A DNA stretch of 58,594 nucleotides, from the IMG/VR virus record IMGVR_UViG_3300023174_000190, positions 1 to 58,594 of that record; one strand, 5' to 3'. The notes below the pieces were generated by a model. That model worked only from the letters and a program-made list of their open reading frames with translations, was not told where the DNA came from and did not search any database. The DNA comes from a virus. Positions 49,611-58,475 of the stretch are shown here, in pieces; position 1 is the stretch's first letter; each line of letters starts with the position of its first letter. The position numbers and the translations under genes are program-made.

Positions 49611-50561
49611 TTATTCTTCCTTATTGTTGTTAGATAACAGTGCTACTTTATTTATATAAGAGTAATCCGCAACTGGTTCAGGATTGAATCCTTGCAGCTC
49701 CATTCTCTTATGGTCAACTTTATAAACGTCAGCCAACTCATCAGTAAGTTTATCAACGAATTCATATAATCCACTAACACTCCAATTGTCTTCTTCAGCT
49801 TCTGATGCAACATACTTCTGCAACAAGCCTTGAAGTTTCATTGGATTTACACCAATCTGTTCAATGTATTCTTGTTCACCTTTAGAGATTGCACCACGCT
49901 CTCTTACGTCACGAATACATTGAACTAATGATCTTTGAAGATGTGATTTAGTTTCCTCTTTTTCAACATCATGCTCAGAAAATCCTGTAACTTTTGCTTT
50001 TAATTGTTCGTATAAGTCATTGAGTGCTAGAACGTCTTTCATTGCACCTTCAATGTATAAAGTTCCAGTTGATGCACCTTCTTTCATCTTTGCAAGTTTG
50101 ATTTTCAAATCAACTTCGCGCCAATAATCAATAGTACCTTCTTCTAAACCTCTATTGAGTTCTTCTTCAATCTTACGCATCTTCATTTCACTTTCTACTT
50201 GACGCCATTTAGCTTCGCTAAGAGCAGCTTTCTTTGAAGCCATTTCTGCAGCGACTTGACGCATGTTTCGAATTGGTGAATGATACGAAAGATTTAAGTG
50301 TCTCCAAGTCCACTGAGTGTGACTATGGTTCCAAATGCTTTGTAGTTCTTCTACGTTAGCTAATGCTTGATCGACTTTAGCACTATTTTCATTCAATGTG
50401 CTTCCGCCAAAACTATCTTTATCGCCAATCAATCCTCTACCAAAAACGTAGCTTAGAGGAACATTAATTTTTGTAGCGCCAGTCGTTAAATCTCTACGAA
50501 TAGATTCGTAAATTGCAACTTCACCACCTGTTGACGATTTTTCAATTGAGTTCTTTTCCAT
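49611..50561 (-). CDS. Unknown helical protein, 316 aa
   Basis: Long helical protein beginning MEKNSIEKSSTGGEVAIYESIRRDL. The middle has a coiled-coil stretch (MRQVAAEMASKKAALSEAKWRQVESEMKMRKIEEELNRGLEEG, in which heptads are obvious), and the C-terminal part is helical with KLTDELADVYKVDHKRM. ATG 50561 is chosen with AGGAG upstream; a frame from 50585 would overlap the oxygenase more. Function unknown; position suggests virion assembly or modification. Confidence 0.6.
   Translation of the reverse strand: MEKNSIEKSSTGGEVAIYESIRRDLTTGATKINVPLSYVFGRGLIGDKDSFGGSTLNENSAKVDQALANVEELQSIWNHSHTQWTWRHLNLSYHSPIRNMRQVAAEMASKKAALSEAKWRQVESEMKMRKIEEELNRGLEEGTIDYWREVDLKIKLAKMKEGASTGTLYIEGAMKDVLALNDLYEQLKAKVTGFSEHDVEKEETKSHLQRSLVQCIRDVRERGAISKGEQEYIEQIGVNPMKLQGLLQKYVASEAEEDNWSVSGLYEFVDKLTDELADVYKVDHKRMELQGFNPEPVADYSYINKVALLSNNNKEE
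49649..49656 (-). promoter_or_regulatory. T4-type late promoter
   Basis: TATAAATA on the minus strand inside the end of the 316-residue gene, about 40 bases upstream of ATG 49608. Confidence 0.7.
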
Positions 50562-50562
50562 A

Positions 50563-51837
50563 TTATTTAAATCTCCTGTATCCATGAATCCATATCACTA
50601 ATGCAAATCTATCACCTTTTGTGATAGGCGTAACTTTGTGTAACATAAAACTCGGAAACAAATGAACAGATCCCTGTTCTTTAGTTCCCGTTACTTGTAC
50701 TCCATGATTATTTATAATCAATTCGCAGCCTTCATAGTCATTTTCGTCACTCAGTTGTGCAGTAAATGAAATTTTTCTTGTAGCAGCATTGCCTGGACCA
50801 GCATCAACGTGCCAATCATAGTGTCCTGGAATTTCATCTTTTGATTTATAATGAATCAATTGAATACCATGTAAAATACCACTAATATCAAAATCAAAAT
50901 GAATCGTATTTGCAATAGAAACAATTCTTGCAATCTTATCATGAATCCACGCATTTTGTTCACTATACTCTACATTATAAATTTCTGCAGAACGAACTTT
51001 TGCGTTAACTGCAGATTCTACAGTTCCAATAGAAGCATCATTTCCATAAGATTTTCTAGACAATGAAATGATTTTTTCACATTCTTCTTTTGTAAATCTC
51101 AATTCTGGGAAAATACCTTTATCAATGCACATATATCCTGGATAATGTTCGTCCGGATTTGGAATGATTACGCCGTGATGAATTGGACGACCAAAACGTC
51201 TATTTGGATCTAAACGAATCACACCATCTTCATGTCGAATTACGCCAGAATCTTGAGTGTTGTTTTGAACGTTTCCGCCCTTTAAAGTTCCAAAATTATC
51301 ACGACCATCTTTATAATGATCTTTGTATGGACCATTTGCATCTACATAATGCATGAACAATTGAACGTGCCATTGACCTTTGAATTCATTTCTCCAATGT
51401 TCAATATCACATCCTTTGTAAACAGCAAGTTCGCCGACATCCAATTCGACAACTCTGCGCTTTTCATCGTCAAAAAGAATTGGCCAAATCGGAGGCGAAT
51501 CAAATCCTAATGTCATTGTAGCACTAATTTCGCAAGCTGGTCGATCCTTATGCTTCTTTAAAACTTCTCCTGGTCTATAAATTCTTGCGTATGTATAAGT
51601 TGGAAGCAATTGTTTGCCAACTTGCTTACCAATTGGTGTAGCAAATTTTTGAAGAAGATCATCAAAAATAGGATCACCGTAAACAGCGTCAGAAAGTGGA
51701 CATTGTTCATCTTTAGTCGTTTTGCCTTGTTTTTGCAAATCGAACATGTGATCGGTTAATTTTTTACACTCTTCTTTTGATAATGCGCCACTTAAAACAA
51801 CATAACCATTTTTTTCAAAAAACTCAATAGTATCCAT
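50563..51837 (-). CDS. Double-domain 2OG-Fe(II) oxygenase, 424 aa
   Basis: Two oxygenase domains in one chain. The N-terminal one (about 1-165) begins FFEKNGYVVLSGALSKEECKKL and carries H96-K-D98 in KKHKDRP plus His147. The C-terminal one (about 240-424) has H343-V-D345 in YDWHVDAG, His400 in FMLHKV and Arg410, the complete iron and 2-oxoglutarate site of the prolyl-4-hydroxylase group. Such enzymes hydroxylate proteins or small molecules using O2. It abuts another oxygenase and a sulfotransferase. Substrate unknown; virion proteins or host surface precursors are plausible. AGAGG lies upstream of the ATG. Confidence 0.88.
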   Translation of the reverse strand: MDTIEFFEKNGYVVLSGALSKEECKKLTDHMFDLQKQGKTTKDEQCPLSDAVYGDPIFDDLLQKFATPIGKQVGKQLLPTYTYARIYRPGEVLKKHKDRPACEISATMTLGFDSPPIWPILFDDEKRRVVELDVGELAVYKGCDIEHWRNEFKGQWHVQLFMHYVDANGPYKDHYKDGRDNFGTLKGGNVQNNTQDSGVIRHEDGVIRLDPNRRFGRPIHHGVIIPNPDEHYPGYMCIDKGIFPELRFTKEECEKIISLSRKSYGNDASIGTVESAVNAKVRSAEIYNVEYSEQNAWIHDKIARIVSIANTIHFDFDISGILHGIQLIHYKSKDEIPGHYDWHVDAGPGNAATRKISFTAQLSDENDYEGCELIINNHGVQVTGTKEQGSVHLFPSFMLHKVTPITKGDRFALVIWIHGYRRFK

Positions 51838-51854
51838 TTTTTAACCTCTTTTCA

Positions 51855-52454
51855 TTATAATTTAAAAGCGTTAGGAATAAAGTTTACTACAGTCAATGGA
51901 GTAAACCATCCAGTAGCAATCATTTTTTCAGTAGTAGGTGACGGAAGTCCACGATGTAGATGAGTCCATCCAGCAGGCCATACTAAAGTCAATCCTTTTT
52001 CTGGCTTGATCTTTAATTTATAAAACATAAATTCAGTCTCTCCGCCAGTGTGAACATCATTTAGAAATGTCATCCAAACGAGTTCGCGAAATGCATTTCT
52101 ATCTTCATACCCGCGATCAGCATGAATTAAATGATATGCACCTTTTAATGGATACTTCTGAATGTTCATATGTTCAATCATAGCTAATTCGGGAACGAAA
52201 GATTCTAAATTATAATATGCAAAATAGTCTGAAACTATTTGCATAATTTCATCTTGCAATAGTAGACAATGATTTGGTGGCAATGAAATATCTAAAGAAT
52301 CTTTTTTAGTTTTATCGACACCAGTACCAGTTGTTCCTGGTCTAGGACGTAAAGTTTTAAAAGTTTGTATAGCTTGCTCCACAGCAAGATCAGAAACTTT
52401 GCTTTGTGTAATGAAGGTTGTTAGACCTTGATATTCAATTGGATGTAAGTTCAT
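51855..52454 (-). CDS. 2OG-Fe(II) oxygenase, prolyl-4-hydroxylase type, 199 aa
   Basis: Single-domain oxygenase. Iron ligands appear as H111-A-D113 in LIHADRGY and His167 in LHRGLPSP, with Lys177 as the likely 2-oxoglutarate ligand; ELVWMTFLNDVHTGGETEF is the usual core strand. ATG 52454 is chosen; an upstream TTG at 52484 would extend into the sulfotransferase gene. It overlaps that gene by 20 bases, indicating coupled synthesis. Probable protein or small-molecule hydroxylation. Confidence 0.85.
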   Translation of the reverse strand: MNLHPIEYQGLTTFITQSKVSDLAVEQAIQTFKTLRPRPGTTGTGVDKTKKDSLDISLPPNHCLLLQDEIMQIVSDYFAYYNLESFVPELAMIEHMNIQKYPLKGAYHLIHADRGYEDRNAFRELVWMTFLNDVHTGGETEFMFYKLKIKPEKGLTLVWPAGWTHLHRGLPSPTTEKMIATGWFTPLTVVNFIPNAFKL

Positions 52455-53271
52455 TTGGATAAAATCCTCTATAAAACCACTCAAAATTTTTCATAACATT
52501 AGTATGAAAATCTTCAGGTAAAGTTCTTTTTGGTTTAGAATAAGTTTGAAAAACTGGGTTTGTCACATGATCAGTTTTCTCTCTAAAGTATGCATGATCA
52601 TGTTCTACAATAAATGATTGTTGAATGTTGTCTAAATCGTGTTCGAACCAATCTTGTTCTAAGAAATTATATAGTTGCTTCAACATATAGATTGGTTCCA
52701 TTGTGAAATCTTCGTATCTAAGAAAAAACACTTTACTTCTATCTTTTTTAAAGACTTCCATCAATCTAGGAATTTCGCTTTGAATCGCAATAGAGACTGA
52801 GTTTGTTTCTTGAAAATAATATTTATATTTTTCAGCATCATGCATTGCTGTGGTCATACTCATATCATCACTAAATGAATGTAATGCTAAAGTTTTTTCA
52901 CCAACTCTTTCAAAACTTTCAACAACATCTCTTAAATCTCTAACCATGCATATGTATTTTGATTTTGGAAATAGATGAAATAGATTAGACCATGCTCTAT
53001 TTTTTGAAATTACAAAAGGTTTATCTGTGAGACCTTCAAACCATCCTTTAGCTGCTCCATGTATTGCTCCATACATTGCTTTATCAGCTTGCTCTACAGA
53101 CATTGCTTGAAATTGTTCTCTATATCTAGACTTGATAAGCATATGCTCATGCAAAAGCCCATACAACGCACATGTGGATGTTGTGAAGATTTTGGGATTT
53201 TGTTGTAGAATATTCATTAACACGGTGCTTCCTGATCTTGGAAGCCCGCCACAAAAATGTAATTGATTCAT
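52435..53271 (-). CDS. PAPS-dependent sulfotransferase, 278 aa
   Basis: Moves sulfate from PAPS to an acceptor. The 5'-phosphosulfate loop is GLPRSGSTVLM (9-19) and the 3'-phosphate motif MVRDLRDVVESFERV. FFLRYEDFTMEP and YNFLEQDWFEHDLDNI are also family features, and KPKRTLPEDFHTNVMKNFEWFYRGFYP forms the C-terminal part. No signal peptide, so it is cytoplasmic. The substrate is unknown; the fused APS kinase/nucleotidyltransferase gene at 44873 could supply PAPS. GAGG precedes ATG 53271. Confidence 0.9.
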   Translation of the reverse strand: MNQLHFCGGLPRSGSTVLMNILQQNPKIFTTSTCALYGLLHEHMLIKSRYREQFQAMSVEQADKAMYGAIHGAAKGWFEGLTDKPFVISKNRAWSNLFHLFPKSKYICMVRDLRDVVESFERVGEKTLALHSFSDDMSMTTAMHDAEKYKYYFQETNSVSIAIQSEIPRLMEVFKKDRSKVFFLRYEDFTMEPIYMLKQLYNFLEQDWFEHDLDNIQQSFIVEHDHAYFREKTDHVTNPVFQTYSKPKRTLPEDFHTNVMKNFEWFYRGFYPNELTSN

Positions 53272-53326
53272 ACCACCTCATTTTATATTCATCAGATATA
53301 CATTATATATGAAAGAATTTTAAATG

Positions 53327-54427
53327 TCAATCTTGAGTATTTGTATGTCCGTAAGTCGGAGTTGTCAAATTCCCAACAGAGAATGCTGAAGTCTCAGATG
53401 AGAATGGATACTTTGTAATTGTTGAAACATAAACCGCTGGTGGTGCGTATGTTGTTGCTCCACCAGCAATGTAAAAATGAGATGATGATGTTGATGAAGT
53501 CGGTCCAAGTTCTGATATAGCTGTAGCTAAATTTCCCAAACTTGTTGCATTGGTATCTGTCGCAAATGGAAATCTTTCAACTGAAGATGCCACTGTTCCA
53601 GGAATTGTAGTAACACCACCAAAAACATATCCACTAACTGTACTTCCGCCGCCACTAACACTTGTTCTTCCTGTTGCTAAGTATCCACCCAATGTTGCAT
53701 TTGCATTTGATGCAAAAGGAGCATTGCGTATTTGACCATTCGCATATGTAGAATTATCGCTTGTAGAATAAGTCCCTCCAGCAACATATCCTTTTGCTGG
53801 ACTACTTATTGCTGCGCCTTTTACTCTATTTGCCATTCCATACCCAATGTCATAAGCACTGGTACTTCCGTATGTATGAGAAAAAGCAAATCTATGTAGT
53901 CCACTATACTTTTGCGAAAACAAAGGAGATGCTGTTGCCGAATTACTTCTCCATCCACCAGAAATGAATCCATATGTTGGAGATGATAATCCAGCACTAT
54001 CTGAAAAATATGCCCTATTAAACGTTGGATTCCCAAAATTTGAAAGTGTAATACCAACGTTAAAAGAAGTTGCTGGTAAAGCAGTTGCAAATGGAAATTG
54101 CTCAATGACTTCAAATTGAGATGGGCCGTTATATCCGTTAGCTGTAAATGATGCCGTTGCTGATGAATGTCCTGACATATCGCGACGAGCATAATTTAAA
54201 TTTCCAATACTTGTTGCGTTAGTGTCTGTTGCAAATGGATACTTTTCAACTTTAGAGGTATATGATGGTACAGTTTGTCCGCCACTTGTATATGCAGCTA
54301 CGGTCCCAACTGCTGGAGGAGCAGTCAAAACTTCAATAACTCCTGTGTCTTGTGTCACATTGAATTGTGCCAAAGACATAGTTCTGGTAGCTGAAATAAG
54401 TGTATTACCTGATCTTTGAAATGCCAT
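53327..54427 (-). CDS. Kelch-like beta-propeller tail protein, type B, 366 aa
   Basis: Type B adaptor MAFQRSGNTLISATRTMSLAQFNVTQ, then blades marked by VAAYTSGGQT, VEKYPFATDTNATSIGNL, IEQFPFATA, YGFISGGWR, KGYVAGGTY, SGYVFGGVT, VERFPFATDTNATSLGNL and FYIAGGAT. The adaptor is shared with the two genes to the right (MAFL-x-x-GNT) and differs from type A. Ribosome site weak. It is the last of the type B set. Confidence 0.75.
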   Translation of the reverse strand: MAFQRSGNTLISATRTMSLAQFNVTQDTGVIEVLTAPPAVGTVAAYTSGGQTVPSYTSKVEKYPFATDTNATSIGNLNYARRDMSGHSSATASFTANGYNGPSQFEVIEQFPFATALPATSFNVGITLSNFGNPTFNRAYFSDSAGLSSPTYGFISGGWRSNSATASPLFSQKYSGLHRFAFSHTYGSTSAYDIGYGMANRVKGAAISSPAKGYVAGGTYSTSDNSTYANGQIRNAPFASNANATLGGYLATGRTSVSGGGSTVSGYVFGGVTTIPGTVASSVERFPFATDTNATSLGNLATAISELGPTSSTSSSHFYIAGGATTYAPPAVYVSTITKYPFSSETSAFSVGNLTTPTYGHTNTQD

Positions 54428-54452
54428 TTTTAGTCTTTATATTTTAAAAAGG

Positions 54453-55520
54453 TTAATCCATGAAACATGCAGAGCCGTAACCACCAATAGTCTGATTTCC
54501 AACGTTAGTTGCGTTTCCATCGGAAGCAAAAGAAAATTTAGAATATCTTCTTTCGTGAGGAAAAGCTGCTGGGCTTGGGACTGGTGTTGCTCCACCATAA
54601 CCAGAACATCTATATCCGTATGTTGTACCACTATGACAATTGTTTGTTACAAATCCTGGAGTAAAGTCTAAATCTCCAACAAGTGTTCCAGTTGTTCCGG
54701 GTGTTGCAGCGAATGGAAATTTAGTTATTTTAGTTGTAGCGACTCCTGGAGTACCAGTATTATAACCAGCAACATATCCATGTGTTACCGATGATATTCC
54801 GTGTGGATTTCCGTTTGATGTTTGAAATAAATTTCCAATAGTAGTTGTTGGAGTTGTGCTTGCAAATGGAAATTTATCAACAGTACTAACTGCTGTGTAA
54901 CTAGTTTGTATAGCAGATCCACCCATAACAAATCCATTTCCTCCAGACTGATCACTAGCACCACAAGCGAATTCTTTAGCACTACCTAAAGATCCAGTGT
55001 TGATTCCGTTCGTATCGGACAAAAGTGAAAATCTAGTCATATCAGTTACTGTAGCTGCATTACCAGGATCTCTTCCTCCAGACATATATCCATGATCTTT
55101 AGAATTTCCTTGTGCAGCATAATGCTGTGTATTTGGTGCATTGAGTCTATAATTATCAGCTAGAGACCAAATAGAATCACTTGCAAATGAAACTTTAGCA
55201 ATTGCCGCACCATATTGCGGAACATGAAATCCATTAGTTGTTGACGAATACCCCGAGGATCGTCCAGAAAAAGATTCAAGTGACGCTCCAGCAGTTACAA
55301 AATTACTATCTGTAGCAAATGGGAATTTTTCATAAACCTGTGTTTGACCATAATTTGGACCAGGATTTCCTGAAGAGTATCCAGAAATAGTTCCACCATA
55401 ACCGTCTAGTGCAGCTGTGAAAACTAATGCGCCGCCTTGAATGCTAATGTTACTAAAAACCGTATTAGCATCAGTAGTGTCATCTGCAATAACTGTATTT
55501 CCTGATTGTAAGAATGCCAT
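54453..55520 (-). CDS. Kelch-like beta-propeller tail protein, type B, 355 aa
   Basis: Adaptor MAFLQSGNTVIADDTTDANTVFSNISIQGG, then blades marked by ISGYSSGNPG, YEKFPFATDSNFVTAGA, HGYMSGGRD, VDKFPFASTTPTTTIGNL, HGYVAGYNT, ITKFPFAAT and YGYRCSGYG, ending with YSKFSFASDGNATNVGNQ. FPFASDGNAT-type strands match those of the other propellers. Confidence 0.75.
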   Translation of the reverse strand: MAFLQSGNTVIADDTTDANTVFSNISIQGGALVFTAALDGYGGTISGYSSGNPGPNYGQTQVYEKFPFATDSNFVTAGASLESFSGRSSGYSSTTNGFHVPQYGAAIAKVSFASDSIWSLADNYRLNAPNTQHYAAQGNSKDHGYMSGGRDPGNAATVTDMTRFSLLSDTNGINTGSLGSAKEFACGASDQSGGNGFVMGGSAIQTSYTAVSTVDKFPFASTTPTTTIGNLFQTSNGNPHGISSVTHGYVAGYNTGTPGVATTKITKFPFAATPGTTGTLVGDLDFTPGFVTNNCHSGTTYGYRCSGYGGATPVPSPAAFPHERRYSKFSFASDGNATNVGNQTIGGYGSACFMD

Positions 55521-55558
55521 GGTTCTATTACTTTATAGATTGAATGTTAAATGAGATT

Positions 55559-56662
55559 TCATATTTGATGGCCGCCAGTCAAATTGTTTCTTGGAATTAC
55601 TAAATTTCCAATATTAGAAGAATTTGTATCATTTACAAATGAATATTTGTCGATAATTCCAACTGAAGTTACTGCTGGGAATGCTTTTCCTCCAGCAGTA
55701 TATCCATTCGTAGTAGAAGAAGCATCACCTCCACCATATCTACCAGACGTTAAAACTGCGCTTTGTACTGTTGCATTGGTGTCTGATGCAAATGGAAACT
55801 TTGAAATCCCTGTTGTAGATGTCGACCAACTATTTGTTGTCGAACCTGCAACAACATATCCAGAAGTTGGAGAAGATCCTCCAAATGGTCTTGATCTAAC
55901 TGCAGCTAAATTTCCAATTGTGGTTGCATTAGTATCAGTTGCAAATGGGAATTTATCAATTTTAGTTTTATAATATGGAGCTGGATTTGAATCGAACGGA
56001 GTTGGCGCTAGTGCATATCCACCAGAGACATAACCACTTGTAGTAGATGATTGTCCAGATGCTGCATATACTGGAGCAGTTAGATTTCCTACTGGGAGTG
56101 AGTCTGCATCAGATGAGAACGCATATTTGTAAATTCTATTTACTGATTGATGCCAAGCACCACCAGAACTATATCCATATCCATAAGGAATTGAAGATTG
56201 TCCAACACCAACGTGTAAGTTTGGTTGACCAGTTATAGGAGATGTGTTTGGATAAGTAGCAAATCTTCCGACTGTTGTCGCTTTAACACCATAATCAACT
56301 GCAAACGGAAACTTTTGAATTGTCGCAACATATTGAGTAAATCCACCAGCCTGATATCCATTAGTAGCAGATGAACTCAATTGTCCATCTCTACTTCTCA
56401 TTTGCATATCGCCGATGATTGATGCATTCCCATCATTTACGAATGAAAATCTTTCAATAGTTGATACAGTTCCTCCAGGTATAGGATCTGAATATCCTAC
56501 GCCAATATACCCATAGCGTGTGCCTTGAAATATATTCCCGGCAGCAGTCGTATAGAAGTTTTGACCAATGTAGATTCTACTATTAGCAGTAACGGTTAAT
56601 GATGTAAATGCTCCGTTGCCAGAATCATTGATAATTGTATTGCCGTTTTCTAAAAATGCCAT
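55559..56662 (-). CDS. Kelch-like beta-propeller tail protein, type B, 367 aa
   Basis: Adaptor MAFLENGNTIINDSGNGAFTSLTVTANSRIYIGQ, then blades marked by YGYIGVGYS, IERFSFVNDGNASIIGDM, NGYQAGGFT, IQKFPFAVD, YGYSSGGAW, SGYVSGGYA, IDKFPFATDTNATTIGNL, SGYVVAGST, ISKFPFASDTNATVQSA and NGYTAGGKA. Seven blades by eye. It follows the S74 fibre gene. Confidence 0.75.
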   Translation of the reverse strand: MAFLENGNTIINDSGNGAFTSLTVTANSRIYIGQNFYTTAAGNIFQGTRYGYIGVGYSDPIPGGTVSTIERFSFVNDGNASIIGDMQMRSRDGQLSSSATNGYQAGGFTQYVATIQKFPFAVDYGVKATTVGRFATYPNTSPITGQPNLHVGVGQSSIPYGYGYSSGGAWHQSVNRIYKYAFSSDADSLPVGNLTAPVYAASGQSSTTSGYVSGGYALAPTPFDSNPAPYYKTKIDKFPFATDTNATTIGNLAAVRSRPFGGSSPTSGYVVAGSTTNSWSTSTTGISKFPFASDTNATVQSAVLTSGRYGGGDASSTTNGYTAGGKAFPAVTSVGIIDKYSFVNDTNSSNIGNLVIPRNNLTGGHQI

Positions 56663-56680
56663 TTTAGTTTTCTTCTAAAA

Positions 56681-58225
56681 TTAATTCTTTTTACTACGCT
56701 TTGGCTTTGATTCTAAAGAACTAATTCTTTCATTCAATTCTTTAATCGTTTCGATTAGATATGGAATGATACCAAGATAGTTAACTGTCTTATGATTCTC
56801 GCCAGTAGAAACTAGATGAGGAAGAACTTTTTCAATATCTTGAGCGATCACACCAGAACTCTTCAATCCGTTGTCTTTCCATGTGAATTGAACACCAGTA
56901 AGCTGTTCTAGAATGTTCATTGGATTTTCAAGCGTCATAATGTTATCTTTCAACGCCATGTCAGAGAGTGAGTTGAAGTTTGTTGCACTTAATGTTCCTG
57001 TGCTTGGAACATAATACAACGCATTGCCCGTAACATACGCTGTAGTTAAACTTCCTGTAGTAGCAGAAGACATTGTTGGATAGAATGTGCTACTTGAACT
57101 TGTATTGCTTACTGTTGCACCAGCGGCTGCGAATGAAAGTGTTCCAGTTCCGTTTGTGACTAGTGCTTGACCAGATGTTCCGTCTGCTGTTGGAAGAGTC
57201 CAAGTAACGTTAGCACCAACTGCTGATCCTGATCTAACTGCAACATAGTTAGCATTTGAAGATGCTAGTCTTAATGAACCAGTCGAACCGATTGTTACGT
57301 TTGCGCCGTCATAAATTAGATTTGCACTTCCACTAAATGTCGAAGATCCAGAGTTGTACTGAATCGAATTCGCAACGCCTGATGGAGGAGTTAGAACAGT
57401 AGCAAAAGAAAGTACACCAGATCCGTTAGTGACAAGACCTTGGTTTACACTTCCGTCTGTAGCTGGTAATGTCCATGTAACGTTTGCGCCAACTGCTGAA
57501 CTTGATTTCAATCCAACATAGTTTGCGTTTGCAGATGATCCAAGTCTTAGTACGTTTTGATTATTCAAGTAAACATAACTATTTGCAGTTAGAGCATTGA
57601 CTGCGAAGTCAGCATATGCAAAGTTATTTGATGCCGGGAAAATCTTTGTAGTTGGTTCTACAGAATACGCTCTAAACAGTTTCCAAACACCGTCTGTAGA
57701 ATCTCTAAAGATACCAGAGTGAACGTTTCCTGATCCAGCATTATATTGTCCAAAAACACCAATGTCAACTAGATCAGAAGTATTGTTATTAGCTAATTGT
57801 ATTAATGGGTCATTGACGTTAATTTGTGTTGTACTGATTTCTGTGTTTCCACCTAAAACAGTCAAGTTTCCAGTAATAAATGTGTTACCAGAAACATAAA
57901 GATTCTTTCCAATTCCAACACCACCAGAAACTACTAATGTTCCTGTTATAGAATTTGATGCATCAGTTCCGCCAGAAAGTGTCAATACGTCCGTTGTCGA
58001 ATTGTATGTCATTCCAGAATCGTCTTGAATTAGACCAGCAGTTCCAACTAAAGCAACGCGACCAGATGTTAAATTGTTTGCTGTAATCGTATTCGCGGTT
58101 ACTGCATTTGTAATTATACTTCCGCTTCCACCATCCGTAAGTGCCGTGATAGTGTTTGCAGCAGTATTAAATGCTGTTCTAAAATCGTTAAACGTATTGT
58201 TTAACTGTATATTTGAAATTGCCAT
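56681..58225 (-). CDS. Tail fibre with C-terminal S74 chaperone, 514 aa
   Basis: Fibre protein beginning MAISNIQLNNTFNDFRTAFNTAANTI, with a beta-helical middle (SGGVGIGKNLYVSGNTFITGNLTV) and a duplicated stretch AVGANVTWTLP. The last about 95 residues are an S74 intramolecular chaperone: Ser421 and Lys426 in LSDMALKDNI are the self-cleavage dyad, then FTWKDNGLKSSGVIAQDIEKVLPHLV and KTVNYLGIIPYLIETIKEL. The chaperone helps trimerisation and is cut off. A coiled-coil end (ERISSLESKPKRSKKN) follows. Confidence 0.92.
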   Translation of the reverse strand: MAISNIQLNNTFNDFRTAFNTAANTITALTDGGSGSIITNAVTANTITANNLTSGRVALVGTAGLIQDDSGMTYNSTTDVLTLSGGTDASNSITGTLVVSGGVGIGKNLYVSGNTFITGNLTVLGGNTEISTTQINVNDPLIQLANNNTSDLVDIGVFGQYNAGSGNVHSGIFRDSTDGVWKLFRAYSVEPTTKIFPASNNFAYADFAVNALTANSYVYLNNQNVLRLGSSANANYVGLKSSSAVGANVTWTLPATDGSVNQGLVTNGSGVLSFATVLTPPSGVANSIQYNSGSSTFSGSANLIYDGANVTIGSTGSLRLASSNANYVAVRSGSAVGANVTWTLPTADGTSGQALVTNGTGTLSFAAAGATVSNTSSSSTFYPTMSSATTGSLTTAYVTGNALYYVPSTGTLSATNFNSLSDMALKDNIMTLENPMNILEQLTGVQFTWKDNGLKSSGVIAQDIEKVLPHLVSTGENHKTVNYLGIIPYLIETIKELNERISSLESKPKRSKKN

Positions 58226-58229
58226 CTTT

Positions 58230-58475
58230 TTATTTTCCAGTTATGGTTAACAATAGATTCTTGATCTCGCGAATATCGTTTCTGATTTGATCGACTTCAG
58301 CGTGAATTTCGTTAATCTCTTCTCTACTCTTATTTATATCAGAAAGTTTTCTCTTTTGAATTTTATATTTTAAAAGAGAATCCACATCTGTGTTCAACAA
58401 TGCTTTCGAACTTGCATCTCTTTCTGTAAACCCGTTACTGGGTTCAATGATAGCAATTTTTTCTAATATCATCAT
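58230..58475 (-). CDS. Small coiled-coil protein upstream of the fibre gene, 81 aa
   Basis: Reads MMILEKIAIIEPSNGFTERD near the start, with a coiled-coil second half (SREEINEIHAEVDQIRNDIREIKNLLL). Its ATG overlaps the stop of the truncated upstream gene (ATGA), with AGAGGA upstream, so it is translated in tandem. It could be a fibre assembly helper or attach the fibre; function unknown. A TATAAATA in its middle (58331-58338) may serve the fibre gene. Confidence 0.6.
   Translation of the reverse strand: MMILEKIAIIEPSNGFTERDASSKALLNTDVDSLLKYKIQKRKLSDINKSREEINEIHAEVDQIRNDIREIKNLLLTITGK

Noticed and set aside
50709-50716. TATAAATA on the minus strand inside the double oxygenase gene
   Set aside because: It lies inside coding sequence about 150 bases before the next start with no supporting elements; expected by chance in AT-rich DNA.
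52820-52827. TATAAATA on the minus strand inside the sulfotransferase gene
   Set aside because: Coding context and distance of over 350 bases to the next start make it a likely chance match.
45762-56662. Diversity-generating retroelement acting on the propeller genes
   Set aside because: No reverse transcriptase or template-repeat pair was seen in the window; the variation looks like ordinary paralogue divergence.
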